From the NCBI RefSeq assembly GCF_001638985.1, contig NW_017265141.1:1109001-1173000 (forward strand): 64,000 bases of DNA. Reading direction: 5' to 3'. Position 1 is the stretch's first letter; each line of letters starts with the position of its first letter. The translations under genes and the position numbers were made by a program. The notes beneath the pieces were generated by a model. It did not search any database and was not told the DNA's origin. It worked only from the letters and a program-made list of their open reading frames with translations. This DNA comes from Phycomyces blakesleeanus NRRL 1555(-) (lineage: Eukaryota > Mucoromycota > Mucoromycetes > Mucorales > Phycomycetaceae). This document shows, piece after piece, positions 10,930 to 21,633 of this stretch.

Positions 10930-13849
10930 ATGTCGCGCATTGCTTGCGAAACACAATCACGATCGACAATGTTTCCATTTAGACCCCAACAACCAGTACC
11001 AAGCACATCCACAGAAACAACAAGCACCTCTAGCCGCAGACAGAAAATACTCAACAACCTCGCAAAGGCAACCTCACCATCCCTATTCTTTAACCACACT
11101 TCTCCTACTGCACAAAATAATAGCCGTGTAGTGCCAACCCTATCAAGTATCAGTGGCATACCAGCCTTACCTGCCGCAGAAAGTTGGTCAGGACACCAAA
11201 AAAAGATATCTCACACAAATAGATCTTCTATCGGTACACTTGACTCAGACATTGGAATGTTGAATCCAGAGGCTAATCGCTGGGCACTTCGGGTCATCAA
11301 CCCTGACCCAGACAATTCAAGTGAAGATGAAGACGAAGTTAAAACAGACTCAACAGGCACAGAGCCTGAGCCCTCCAACAATTCACACATCAATTCATCC
11401 ACCCCTGATCATATTTCATTACCAGTATTACCCACACATGAGGAAGGTACCTCAGCAGACGCAAAACTAGAGTATGACCCAACGATGGATAGCCATTCAC
11501 AATTCAGCCATTCACATCACCAGTCACCGACCACCTCCTTTCTTTCCATGCCTCCGCCGCCACTCGTCCGCCGCCAATCAAAGACGCTCGAAGAAGGTCC
11601 TCCTCAAACCCCTCCATTAGAAACACTTCCGCCGATAGAGCTCCCTTTACATCTTTTTGGAAAGGAAGATGGCTCACTTACCCCAAACATCATTATCCAA
11701 CCACCCTCTTCAATTAAATCAAACCAATGCCATTCACCTCAAGCCGTATCACCATCACTACCACACCTTAAACTGGTGACAAGCACATCACACTCACAGG
11801 GCATCATGTTATCCTCCGTATCACCCACTGCCTATGCAAGTCATGATAATGTAATGGTAAACACCGCACCAAACATGCATCCAATGGCTCGTATGGAAGA
11901 GCGGACCCTTCCGAGCTGGTATCAGGGCAGCTCAACGCCTGTTGTTAGTAGCACATTTTCGAACGAGTCTACTATCCATACAAAGTCTTCTCATATAAAT
12001 GATAAATCAGACGAGAGAGAGATTCCAAAGAATGGTGTTCACAATGGACCTGACACAAAAGTCATGGTTTCTCAGGTACAAGAGCCTGCCAATCCAATCG
12101 CAGCCTTTGCAAAGACTTCTACCAATATGGCAGCTCTTACAGGTGTAAATCAACTATCAAAGTATGCAAAAGCTTCGTATAGTCTTACAAACAACCCAAA
12201 TGCCATCAAACTGTACAGAAACCAGGCACTCAAGACAGGAGACCCGGGGGTACAGCTCAGCTACGCGAAATACCTCCTCGAGATTGCCAGCCTATACGAT
12301 CACAGTAGTAAATCAAACTCTCTCAAACCACTCTCGCTCTTCGGTCTTTCCTCAAGTATTTCGGGAGGGCGGAGAAAGAGCAGCCAAGTTGGTGGTGGTC
12401 GTACCAGTATGGATACGCGACCGAGTTCGAGTGCAACCAGCCCTGGCTTAGCTTCCCAGTCTGACATCTATTCCAGTGCACGCGTAGCACCAAGTCTAGA
12501 CTATGATCAAAGGCAATCAATATCCAGTGGCACGGTTGTGCTTGGAGATGAGACTAGTCGACGCAAAAAGAAATTGCTTGAAGAAGAAGGCATTCGATGG
12601 GTTAAGCGGCTGGCCAAAGAAGGAGTAGGAGAGGCTGCTTACATGCAAGCAGTCTGGATCGATCGTTCACTCTACGGTCTCAAAAAAAGTGCCTCAAAAA
12701 CATTTAGGTTATTTAATATTGCAGCAAAAGAGGGCATTCCTGAAGCAATATATGCCCTTGCCCTACATTATGAAAAAGAACGCAATTTTTCTGAAGCATT
12801 CAATAACTTTAAGGACGCTGCTGACAAGAACTTGCCAGAAGCTATGTTTGTAAGTTAACTTGCTGTATTTAATTCGTCAATTATTTGTCTTACGATAAAT
12901 GCTATTTTATATCATCTTTCTTTTTTTAGAAAATGGCAAAGATCAATCTTCACGGCGAACTCAACCAACGCCAAAACACTGTGAAAGGTCTCCAGCTACT
13001 TCAAAGAGTGATTGATATGGGATCTGATGAATATTCCGAACCTCTCTATCTATTCGGACTGATTCTCACAAATACTTACCCTAAAGTTGACATCCCACAG
13101 TAAGATCACACACACACATATATATATATAAGTTAATTAGTGTTTATCATACTGTTTCTCATTATGATGAATGGATGCGTATCTTAGGCAATTGGTTGAA
13201 CCTTATGGTGGTCTTTATGCAGCCATCGTCTATTTTGAACGCGCTGCCCGCTCAGGACATACAGAGGCTCAAGGTAGATTAGGTTACATCTACGAGCATG
13301 GAATGTATGGCGTACCAGTAAATCTGTCCAAGAGTGTAACCAATTATGAAGCTGCCGCAAGAAACGGTAATCCGCAGGCTATGCTTGGACTCAGTCGATT
13401 GTACAACCGTGGAAGTCATGGACCTGACGATCGAGATGAAAAGACACGCTTGGAGCTAGATGAATCTGGCTGGCTTCAAGCCAACCCGAGAAACGAAGAC
13501 TTGGCATTCAGCTGGTGCCAACGTGCTGCAGAGAAAGGATTGGCAGATGCTATGTTTATGCTAGGGTAATTTTACTGGTAAATATGATGTGTATGTTTTA
13601 CTGATGCTTTTGTTTGTGGTTTAATTTCTTAGGTGGTATTATGAAATGGGAATCGGTGTTCCCAGAGACCATGAGAGAGCAATTACATATTATAAAAAAG
13701 CGTCCATTCGAGGCCACCCAGGTGCAGAGGAGAGATTGGCCAAAACCAACTCTGGATCTCGACAACAATATGAAGATAGTCGTCGAGGAAACTACTTGCG
13801 CTACACACAGGACGGTAACAAGGAAAATCAACCTTGTACTGTGATGTAG
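10930..13849 (+). CDS. Sel1-repeat protein, SKT5/CHS4-like chitin synthase activator, prenylated
   Basis: Predicted 894-residue protein from four exons (10930-12849, 12930-13099, 13188-13565, 13633-13849). The first about 400 residues are low-complexity, rich in Ser, Pro and Thr, with polyproline MPPPPLVRRQ. From about residue 400 a series of Sel1/TPR-like repeats begins (for example AAKEGIPEAIYALALHYEKE, ARSGHTEAQGRLGYIYEHG, AAEKGLADAMFMLGWYYEMG). The last four residues, CTVM, form a CaaX box, as expected for the Skt5/Chs4 family, whose members are farnesylated and recruit or activate chitin synthase at the septum and growing tip. Repeats plus CaaX make this assignment good, though other fungal Sel1 proteins exist. 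All introns are GT-AG and keep the frame. The TAG is at 13847-13849. Confidence 0.87.
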
Positions 13850-14718
13850 ACACCTCCCTTCTTCTTATTTTTGAATACCCAACTAATAGCATGCCATTTT
13901 GAGAAGAAGAAAACAAAAAAAAGAGAAGGAGTGAATAAGTAAGAGAGAATAAGGAGCAAAAAAAAACAGTGTATTTATTATTTATTATTTATCTATATTA
14001 TCTTTCATTTATTCATACATTTCACACATTATTACGCACAAACTAAAAAGAAAGAAAGAAACAATCGCAAAAATCCCATAATCATCTACTCACTAAATCA
14101 ATTATCTGCATTCCTTCATATACATATCCATTTTGTGGTATTGAATATATATATATGTTATATACTTTTAAAGAGGTAATAATAGTAGTGCGATAAAGGC
14201 ACAAAATAGAATACCAGTCGTATCATGCTTTTTTCCCAAAGAAATATCTTGTAAATGAGACTTACAAAGATTACAGATAATTATGGCAAAAGCACTATAA
14301 TTGACAATAATGACAGCTACAAATTAAACCAGAATATCATGAAATCATATGCATTTCATACCAAATTGAAAGTCTGCTTACCAAGATTTGTTTTCATTTA
14401 TGAATTCATTTCCGTGCCGAAATCTTTATTTCTATTTTACAATGATACAAGTATCATTTTCCCATATAATAACCATAATCTACATGGCTGCAATTAAACG
14501 CACAAGCACACAAACCATACAGTGTTCTGGACAAATAAAGATCAGAAAGAACGAGGTGGATGAGTTGGTGAAATAAAGTAATATTTAATTAATTCTATTG
14601 GCTGTTCAACATGGTTTCATGAAAGGAAAATACTAATTAAGTTCCAGTGTTACTCTTCTGTTTTGTGTTAAGCTCAGTATTACATAAAACAATAGCCACT
14701 ATCTGTAAATGTATCTAG
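13850..14718. other. Intergenic region between convergent genes
   Basis: AT-rich 3'-flanking DNA of two convergent genes. Short open frames at 14255-14576 have no recognisable product. Nothing else is seen. Confidence 0.5.
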
Positions 14719-15883
14719 TCAAGAACCTAGGAATTTAATTTGATTAGGTACATGATCTTCGAATGGTACTTGATATTCTGATGCTGCTGATGAAGAAGAA
14801 AAAAGGGAAGGAGAAGAGCCTGTCCATTTTTCATTCCTGTGTTCATCGTACGGAATCTTATCGTGGCTTTCAAGTAAGGAATTAGGCGATATTAAACCAC
14901 CTTTAGACACAGGTAAGCTTCTGGATACCTGACGTCTTTTGTACCATTGATGTTTCCGTTCTTGTGCCTTGAGTTTGTTCATCTCCCTTTTTAGACTTTG
15001 TCGGCTACTTGCCAAATATTCCAATTCATGTTCAGCAACCATTTGGGATTTCTGGTTATTACAATGAGATGCATATCGTAATAGTGCATTTTGGTGCTGT
15101 TCTTGCGATAACAATGCCTTTAATATATCTTGGATATCTTTTAGGCGCTCTGCACGCTCTTTTGAGGCTTGTTCAGCATGCTCTTTACGCTTGTGATTGA
15201 TTTGAATTAGTTGTAAAGGTGGATTACAGGGCATTTTAGGAGCTTTGATATCTGTACTATACTTGGATCGACTTTTGCCTCGCTTGTAGGAGTACCCGTC
15301 TTCTATGAGTTTCTTTTTGGCAAGTTCAAACAGATATCCCTTGTGCAGGAGCAACGTTGGATTGTTTAGGGCCAGTTTGGCTGTTGCTTGATTAATGGCG
15401 TCTTGATAGGCTGTGATAGGACGAATACCCTTCTTTCCAAATATTATTGCACGGGATAGAATGTCATCTTTTGATATTGCAATATCCTGGGTTGAGATAG
15501 CTGAAACCACAGATGTAGGCTAAACAACAATAACAATAATAAATATTACATGTGTTTAGGTCTTCAAGTGATCTCAAACAGTTACTTACGGGTGTGTCTA
15601 GAGATGTGTGATCATTTTTGGGTTGAATGGAAATCGGTGTATCTGAGGGCAGTTTAACGGTTTGATTGTTTGTGTCTGGAGATGTCTTTAGTTCACGTAG
15701 ACATTTCTTTAACTTGATCGCATGAAAAGGCAAGACACCAACGGCACTCAAGAACTCGTTTAGTTCTCCGTCATTGAATTGAAGGAGTTGATCAAGGTCT
15801 CCGTCTGTAGCTCCAGCTTTTTCAAAGTTATCAAAGTACTGATCAAGTTTGTGAGTCTTGAGGAAAAAATTTAAAGACATCAT
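14719..15883 (-). CDS. SAM/NCD1-like domain protein, putative transcriptional co-regulator
   Basis: Two exons (15883-15590, 15519-14719) give a 364-residue protein. Residues about 6-68 form a small helical domain (LDQYFDNFEKAGATDGDLDQ ... LLQFNDGELNEFLSAVGVLP) resembling the SAM-like NCD1 domain of NAB co-repressors, where it mediates protein-protein binding. A second conserved-looking block around residues 112-175 (GKKGIRPITAYQDAINQATA, then LLLHKGYLFELAKKKLIEDG) is followed by a long charged helix (about 200-280) likely to be coiled coil, and a Ser-rich tail. The intron is a phase-0 GT-AG of 70 nt. No enzyme motif is present. A nuclear adaptor role is inference from the NCD1 similarity. Confidence 0.7.
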
Positions 15884-16687
15884 TAGAGTAAAGAGTCTTG
15901 CATAGCAAATTCTCTAGCTATTAATCACAGTTTGCTCTTTATATAAGCAATTTAACAATATTTCTCGACCTCTCGTATCTTGTATTGCAGCATAAATCTC
16001 TCAACTAGAAATTTTTCAAAAATTATATACAAATACGCCAGCAAATGATAATCAATCATTAGGAGAATGATCCCTTAAAGGAGAATTAATATATGTATGG
16101 GAATTGTTTGAAAATTTTTTCTTAGTAAAGATAAGCTCTTGGTATCCCAGCCACTACACTGGTTAAGAAACTTTAATCTTTTTTTAATTTTTTTTCTTTG
16201 GTTAGTATCAAGAAGCTCATTAAAGGCGTTGATGACCTATTGTTTATTACTACTATTTTTTTAAAGAGAGAAGCAATGAAAATGGGGAATTTCATTATAT
16301 AATTTCTGCTTAATAAAATTTATAATTTTCTCTTTAATGAAAAAATCTCAAGTACTTCTTTTATGTTGTAGAAGAATAATGCATACAAGTATTTATTATA
16401 GAAAGTATTGTAAAGTAGTATAGAGTAGTATAGCAGATAAAAGACTTGGACAATGGGAATGAAACCGTAAAGCGTTTTACCAGCCACCTTATGCACAACA
16501 AGCAAACAAGCAAACAAACAAGCCAAAAAATAATAATATTATATATATATATATATAAGCTAAAAAGGGACAGACCCCCTTTTAGTTCAATAATCCCCTT
16601 ATTTCCCTCAGCTTTCTTTTTGTGCGTGTGCGCGTGCGTGTGTGGGTTTACTGTTCCCACTTTCCAGATTCCAGATTCCAATTCAAC
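15884..16687. promoter_or_regulatory. Divergent upstream region
   Basis: 0.8 kb between head-to-head genes. Contains AAAC/AAGC-type short repeats near 16497-16525, an AT run at 16538-16556 and a GT/GC run at 16619-16642. No defined regulatory site is recognisable. Confidence 0.4.
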
Positions 16688-17756
16688 ATGTCACTCTTGG
16701 GCTATGTTGTTATATTCTTTCTATTCTGCTGTAGTTACGCCTTGAATCTAACAGCATTACTTCTTCCAAAATGGTGAGGAAATGCGATTATTATGAATCA
16801 ATCTTGTTAATCATAATCATAATGTATACACACACAAAATCGCGATTGATATGCCATTATTTTTTCTTCTTATTCTCGGTGAAAAAAAAACAACTAACTT
16901 AGGTTGATCTTTGTTGTTCCTAAACCATTGTATTCCGAGACAAACTATGGTCTATTCAAGTTATGTCAAAGGTAAAGCGGCAAAACAAAAATAATGATAT
17001 GAGCTGTAGTATTTTTTATCATAACGTCATTGTAGTGTTACAGGCGAGTGTAGACCATTTCCAAGAGAAGAGGAAGGAGATTGTACTGAAGGTAAGGCGT
17101 ACAAGAGTTTTCTTTTTTTTTCTTGTTTTTCTTGTTTTTTAAATAGACTTTATACTTTGGAAGCTGACGTGGTTGATAGAAGGATTTTGCCAGCTTTGGT
17201 GAGTGTACGATGTTGAAAAGGCCAAGTATGATCTTGAACCATTTACGGCCGCGTGGTTATTCTTACTCTATAGGCAAGCAGCGGGGGCCGGAATGATATT
17301 AGCAGCTGTGATTGGAGCACTGACGTTGGTGGCACTTCTCGGGACAATGTGTAGCAGTCGCAGAAAGAGAGAGAGAGGATGGAAGCTCGTGGCAGGGTAA
17401 AGAAGAACAATAAGAGATGCTTTGTTTCTATTGTCTACATATGCTAATTATGTTCCATTGATGATCGGTTATTCTCCCAGAATGCTTGTGCTTCACGGTA
17501 AGTTGCCACGTTTTGATACGGCCGCCACGTTGGAATAAGTACTTATTGTGTCCCAATAGCTATTCCTGCAGCCATCTCAATGTCAGTCGTAGCCTATTTG
17601 GTTAACACGAGCTCAATATTCTATGCTGGTACACGCTATGACATGTCCTTTATCATGGGTGCTGCAACTTGGTGCATTAGTCTCGTCATTGCTCTCTCCC
17701 TGACCCTCGCAACACTTCTGGGCCCACCTGAACATGGCTATGAGAGGCTCGACTGA
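16688..17756 (+). CDS. Claudin/SUR7-PalI-like four-TM membrane protein
   Basis: Seven short exons splice in frame to a protein of about 199 residues. A hydrophobic N-terminal segment (LLGYVVIFFLFCCSYALNLT) is followed by an extracellular loop with the superfamily pattern YGLFKLC...C...C (residues 43-67). Three more hydrophobic segments follow at about 90-112, 128-150 and 165-190, separated by a basic cytosolic loop (SSRRKRERGW). Topology, size and the G-L-x-x-C loop match the claudin-like SUR7/PalI class, which organises plasma-membrane domains or pH signalling in fungi. The exact member is not identifiable. The first intron begins after AAATG at about 16773. The stop is TGA at 17754-17756, so TGA is a normal terminator in this genome. 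Confidence 0.75.
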
Positions 17757-18412
17757 CATCCTTTTTTCGTGTGTCAATTTTAAATAAAAAAATTTATATT
17801 TCATATAGCTTGGACACGGATTAAGCAATAATACACATGGCTATACGTGTGTATCATAGTCGGGGTCACAGTCATGATCTCTCCTCATTAGGACTCAATA
17901 AAATATGATAAAAAAAAACATATATGTGTGTGTGTGTGTGTATTAATATGTATATATGTACTGTATAATATAATATTTTAATCATATTATGTGCAAATTG
18001 AACTGCCAAGATGTAAAATAAACAACTTCTTGAAGAATAAGGTTCTTTGAAACAATGACTATTGAGGAACAGACTTCTTTAAGGATTTGTAGTTTTTACA
18101 GATGCCCAAAAAAAGATTAATGGTCACAGAGAAGATCTCTTACCAAGGAGGTTTACTTTCTATAGTTGAGTTGGAGCGGACACAGGTTACTCGTACGACT
18201 ATAGAGCAATTCTATTACACAAGGTGTCCGGGACCTCTTTTTCTGGTTTCATTTGTCGTCCCCCTTTTTTTTGAATTTTTTTTTTTGGTATTTCTTATTG
18301 TATTCCACTCAGCCTTGAAATTCTCTTTTTTATCCTCTTTCTTCATAGAATTATTATTTTTATTATTACATTGTTTATATTTTCTGCTTTTTTTTAGACA
18401 CTACATAGCCAA
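17757..18412. other. Intergenic region with T-rich leader
   Basis: Holds a (TG)n microsatellite at about 17924-17942 and long T-rich stretches from 18236 that probably belong to the 5' leader of the next gene. A long frame starting at 18102 overlaps that gene in another frame and ends inside it, so it is treated as spurious. Confidence 0.5.
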
Positions 18413-19918
18413 ATGTATTTTCATTCCTCTAGCTCTAGGCATGAGCAGTACGCAAGTATGCGTTCTAAGCGACTCCACTCCAAGAGCCACCACTCTCTCT
18501 CCTCAAACACATCTGGAGTCGACAGTGGCTACACCTCTTCAGCATCCGGCACTCCATCTCCAACCACAAGCGAGGCTCATACAGAGGGTCACATCAGTCG
18601 TCCATCAATCGACAGCCCTCCTTCAATTCTCAGCATCGTAACAGAATCCAGTTTGGCCACAGATACCACATCAGCTACCTCTCCTAAAAAAAAGCTCAAT
18701 AGACCCAAAAAGGCTGCCTTACCACCTCGTCATCCAGATCTCGTTTATTCTTGCCCACGACCCCTCGCCTTCCCGTTTCACAACGATGGTCACTTTCTGC
18801 CTGTAGCAGAGGCCGATCCCCGCGATGTGGCCCGTATCACTCCTTCCCGAGCCTTGCCCTCCATAAAGTCCGGAAAAGCATCGACCATTGTCAGTGCGCC
18901 ATTCGACCACCAGAGCTCATTTGGATCGATTCACTATGAAGTCAATGACTCTCGCATCGATACAGCCTCGATATCAAGCAGATCGGCCTCAATTCTCAGT
19001 TCAGTTCAGCGTGGCACCGTACGTTCGCTTCGTTCGCTTTTCCAGATCCCATCTACAAATGAACATGAGTGCACCACCCATCCAGACCGTCTCCCCCGCC
19101 TTGAGATCAAGCGTGGTACTGTTCAAACTTTGCGCGACCTATTTGTCAAGCGCCAGACGACTCCTGTTACACCCTCTTATCCTCACCAGGACGTTCACCA
19201 CGCCACCTCAAAGACACCCTTTGTATCTCAGCCAGGATTCTCCAGCAGCGCAACTACACAATCTTCTAATTCTACTTCTGCTTCCAGACGCTTTAAAGAT
19301 CTCTTCAATTTTCGCTCCTCGCAAAAGATGACAAACCCCAAACCCCAAACACAAGCACAAGCACAAACCCAAACCCAAACCCAAACCCAAACAACACCTT
19401 CAAAGCCACCCGTCTCACGATCGTCCGCTTTTGCTGCTAGAAATTTCTGGGTCGGGCGCACAGACAACGAACGTTCATCTAAAAAGACGGCTTCCGTTGC
19501 CCCTCTGCCTACTACACCTCACAACTATCCAAAAGTTCCGACAACCCCGCCCACTGCAAATCGACCCATCGAAGTACAAGTCCCTAAGCAGAAGAAGACG
19601 ATCAAGTCTGAGATCAAGAAACTCTTTTCACGGAAAGAATCTCCCGCACCAGTACCCGCCCCAACCGAAGCACAAATTAAACCGTCTGTCGCATTACCCG
19701 AAGCTGTAGCAACACCTGCACCACGTCGGTCCTTTTTCCCAACTCTTAAACGTGACAATTCTGTAGCGCCAAGACCACAAGAACCCGTCAAGCCAAAGCA
19801 AGTCACAGCAGAGCCCGTACAACCACAACCTACCCAGGCACCCTTAACCGTAGGACGTATGTGGAAGAGCTTCAAAAAGCTGATAGGCAAGAAGTCATCG
19901 CGCGTTGGAGTCATTTAA
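18413..19918 (+). CDS. Ser/Thr-rich basic protein with repeated RGTV-L-LF motifs, unknown function
   Basis: Single-exon 501-residue protein without a recognised domain. It is rich in Ser, Thr, Pro and basic residues. Short amphipathic basic motifs recur along the chain: RGTVRSLRSLFQIPS (about 202-216), RGTVQTLRDLFVKRQ (about 235-249), SRRFKDLFNFRSSQ (about 289-302), IKSEIKKLFSRKES (about 400-413) and RMWKSFKKLIGKKSS (C-terminus). A Gln/Thr/Ala repeat (QTQAQAQTQTQ) at about 311-326 is encoded by a hexanucleotide array at 19340-19392. The pattern suggests a mostly disordered protein with several short membrane- or partner-binding helices, which is inference. The ATG at 18413 follows a T-rich leader; a second ATG at 18458 is possible. 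Confidence 0.72.
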   Translation: MYFHSSSSRHEQYASMRSKRLHSKSHHSLSSNTSGVDSGYTSSASGTPSPTTSEAHTEGHISRPSIDSPPSILSIVTESSLATDTTSATSPKKKLNRPKKAALPPRHPDLVYSCPRPLAFPFHNDGHFLPVAEADPRDVARITPSRALPSIKSGKASTIVSAPFDHQSSFGSIHYEVNDSRIDTASISSRSASILSSVQRGTVRSLRSLFQIPSTNEHECTTHPDRLPRLEIKRGTVQTLRDLFVKRQTTPVTPSYPHQDVHHATSKTPFVSQPGFSSSATTQSSNSTSASRRFKDLFNFRSSQKMTNPKPQTQAQAQTQTQTQTQTTPSKPPVSRSSAFAARNFWVGRTDNERSSKKTASVAPLPTTPHNYPKVPTTPPTANRPIEVQVPKQKKTIKSEIKKLFSRKESPAPVPAPTEAQIKPSVALPEAVATPAPRRSFFPTLKRDNSVAPRPQEPVKPKQVTAEPVQPQPTQAPLTVGRMWKSFKKLIGKKSSRVGVI

Positions 19919-20210
19919 ACACACAAAATCTACCAGCTCTTTTATATGCCAAATTACTGTAACTCTATGCACCCGCTTTCTTTTTCTTATTTATATGCCC
20001 ACTGCGACTATTGTTCGTCTATACCCAACCCTTACCCATCATTCATGAGCACTTTAATTAATAGTCTACTCCCCCTGTACAGCATCCCACAGGCATTGCT
20101 GGTTCAATTGTCTCCCTTTTTACGGCACTGTTGATACAGCATAATAACACTTATTGGTCTTATACATATCCCCATCATTTTATCATTACTCTTATTATTA
20201 TTACTACTAT

Positions 20211-20245
<35 letters not shown>

Positions 20246-20564
20246 TTACTATTATTACTACTATTACTATTACTATTACTATTACTATTACTATTACTAT
20301 ATTATACTATATCATATCATATCATATCATACCATATCATATCATATTATATTTTATTATATTATATTTTATTATATTATTATCTTAATCATCACCGCCA
20401 TTATCTTGTCCCATCATGCAAATGTAAACCGCGCAACCTAAGAGTAACATATTGATTGGACACACAAAACATGTAGTCTTGTTGTCATTGTTGTTACTAT
20501 TTTTTGGAGTCTATAAAAATGGCCTCAAGCCTGCATTTATTAATTTACGCTTCTTATTCTTCCT
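19919..20564. other. Intergenic region with large microsatellite
   Basis: No supportable gene. Dominated by the trinucleotide and pentanucleotide array at 20191-20380. Open frames over it encode only Tyr or Thr/Ile runs and are artefacts of the repeat. Confidence 0.7.
20191..20380. repeat. TTA/CTA trinucleotide array grading into ATCAT pentamers
   Basis: About 36 TAT/TAC-type triplets to about 20300, then about eight ATCAT-type pentamers (20305-20347), then imperfect TTATATTTTA units. Confidence 0.92.
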
Positions 20565-21573
20565 ATGCCTCTTCAGTGTGCTTACATCGGTTTGGGTGCC
20601 ATGGGCTATCCCATGGCAGGTCACATTGCAAATCATCTACAGACCCTTAAATATCCTAGTCTTTTAGTTCATAACCGAACTCTTGGACGCGCAGAATCTT
20701 TGGCTTCCAGTGTACCGAGTCGGGTCGCACGCTCAATCGCGGAATGCGCCATAGCCGACGTGGTGTTTACTTGCCTGCTGAACGACGCAATAGTCGAACA
20801 GACCGTTACAAGTCTTCTGGAGGCCGGTCTGAAAAAAGGTGCTATCATCGTGGAACAATCTACCGTTGCACCAGCTCTGGTAGATTCACTCGCAGCCAAG
20901 GCTCGCGCATCGGGTGTTTTCTATCTTGCTTGTCCCATCATGGGCCCACCCCAGCGTGCCCAGTCTGCTGATCTCGTCGTGTTAATGGCCGGACCAAAGG
21001 CACAGCAAGCTATTGTCAAGCCTCTCTTGATTCCTGCAATTGGTAAAAAGGCAATTGAACTTGGTGAAGACCCAGCTGAATCTATCCGTCTCAAGCTATG
21101 TGGTAACTTTCTTGTTACGAGTTCTTGCGAAATGCTTGCAGAGGCTCTCACTTTGGGCGAAGCTGCCGGTATTCCCCAAGACAAGGTTGGAGAGCTGGTC
21201 GGAAGCGTGTTTTCTTCCCCTCTTTTAAACATCTACACTACCCGAATGGTTCAAAAAACATATAATGATCAGGTGCACTTTTCCCTCACTGGTGCCAAAA
21301 AAGATGGTACTCATATTCACAATATGGGTATTGCCTCTGGAATTAAATTGCCCATTACCGAAGCATTTCTCAACAATGTCAAGTCTGCTCACGACAAAAG
21401 GGGTGATATTGATATTACTGGAATTGTTGGAGGCAAGTATGACTTTTATAAAATTATTATTATTATTATTATTATTATCGTTATTATCAATTGCTTATTA
21501 ACGTCTATATTTTTACTATAATTCAGCTGTACGTGAAGGAGCAGGTTTGGATTTCGATTTGAAAAAGGATTAA
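20565..21573 (+). CDS. 3-hydroxyisobutyrate dehydrogenase / beta-hydroxyacid dehydrogenase family protein
   Basis: Predicted 304-residue NAD(P)-dependent beta-hydroxyacid dehydrogenase. Residues 4-20 give the Rossmann loop with the family signature YIGLGAMGYPMAGHIANHL (G-x-G-x-M-G-x-x-M). FYLACPIMGPPQRAQSADLV corresponds to the substrate-binding D-A-P-V-S-G segment, with CPIMG in place of DAPVSG. RLKLCGNFLVTSS is the catalytic-helix region, with the family Lys. The first-ranked role is oxidation of a 3-hydroxyacid as in valine breakdown, but the altered CPIMG segment could indicate a related glyoxylate/succinic semialdehyde reductase-like enzyme. A terminal intron (21433-21526) has a GC donor (GGAG|GCAAGT). 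Splicing there gives AVREGAGLDFDLKKD and TAA, as expected for the family, while the nearby GT gives a premature stop. The intron contains an (ATT)n run. Confidence 0.85.
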
Positions 21574-21633
21574 ACGAGTCACAGGGTACATCTTTAGGCA
21601 CAGTTTCGCAGTAGATTTAGTTTATCGATTGTA

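Noticed and set aside
14255..14576. Two overlapping small plus-strand frames
   Set aside because: AT-driven composition, no splice context, no recognisable motif.
18102..18641. 179-residue frame rich in Phe and Leu
   Set aside because: Encoded by the T-rich leader and overlaps the Ser-rich gene in another frame.
18900..19918. Antisense frames opposite the Ser-rich gene
   Set aside because: They mirror the CAA-rich repeat and Ser codons; no start context or motif supports them.
20131..20441. Frames encoding Tyr or Thr/Ile runs
   Set aside because: Pure products of the triplet microsatellite.
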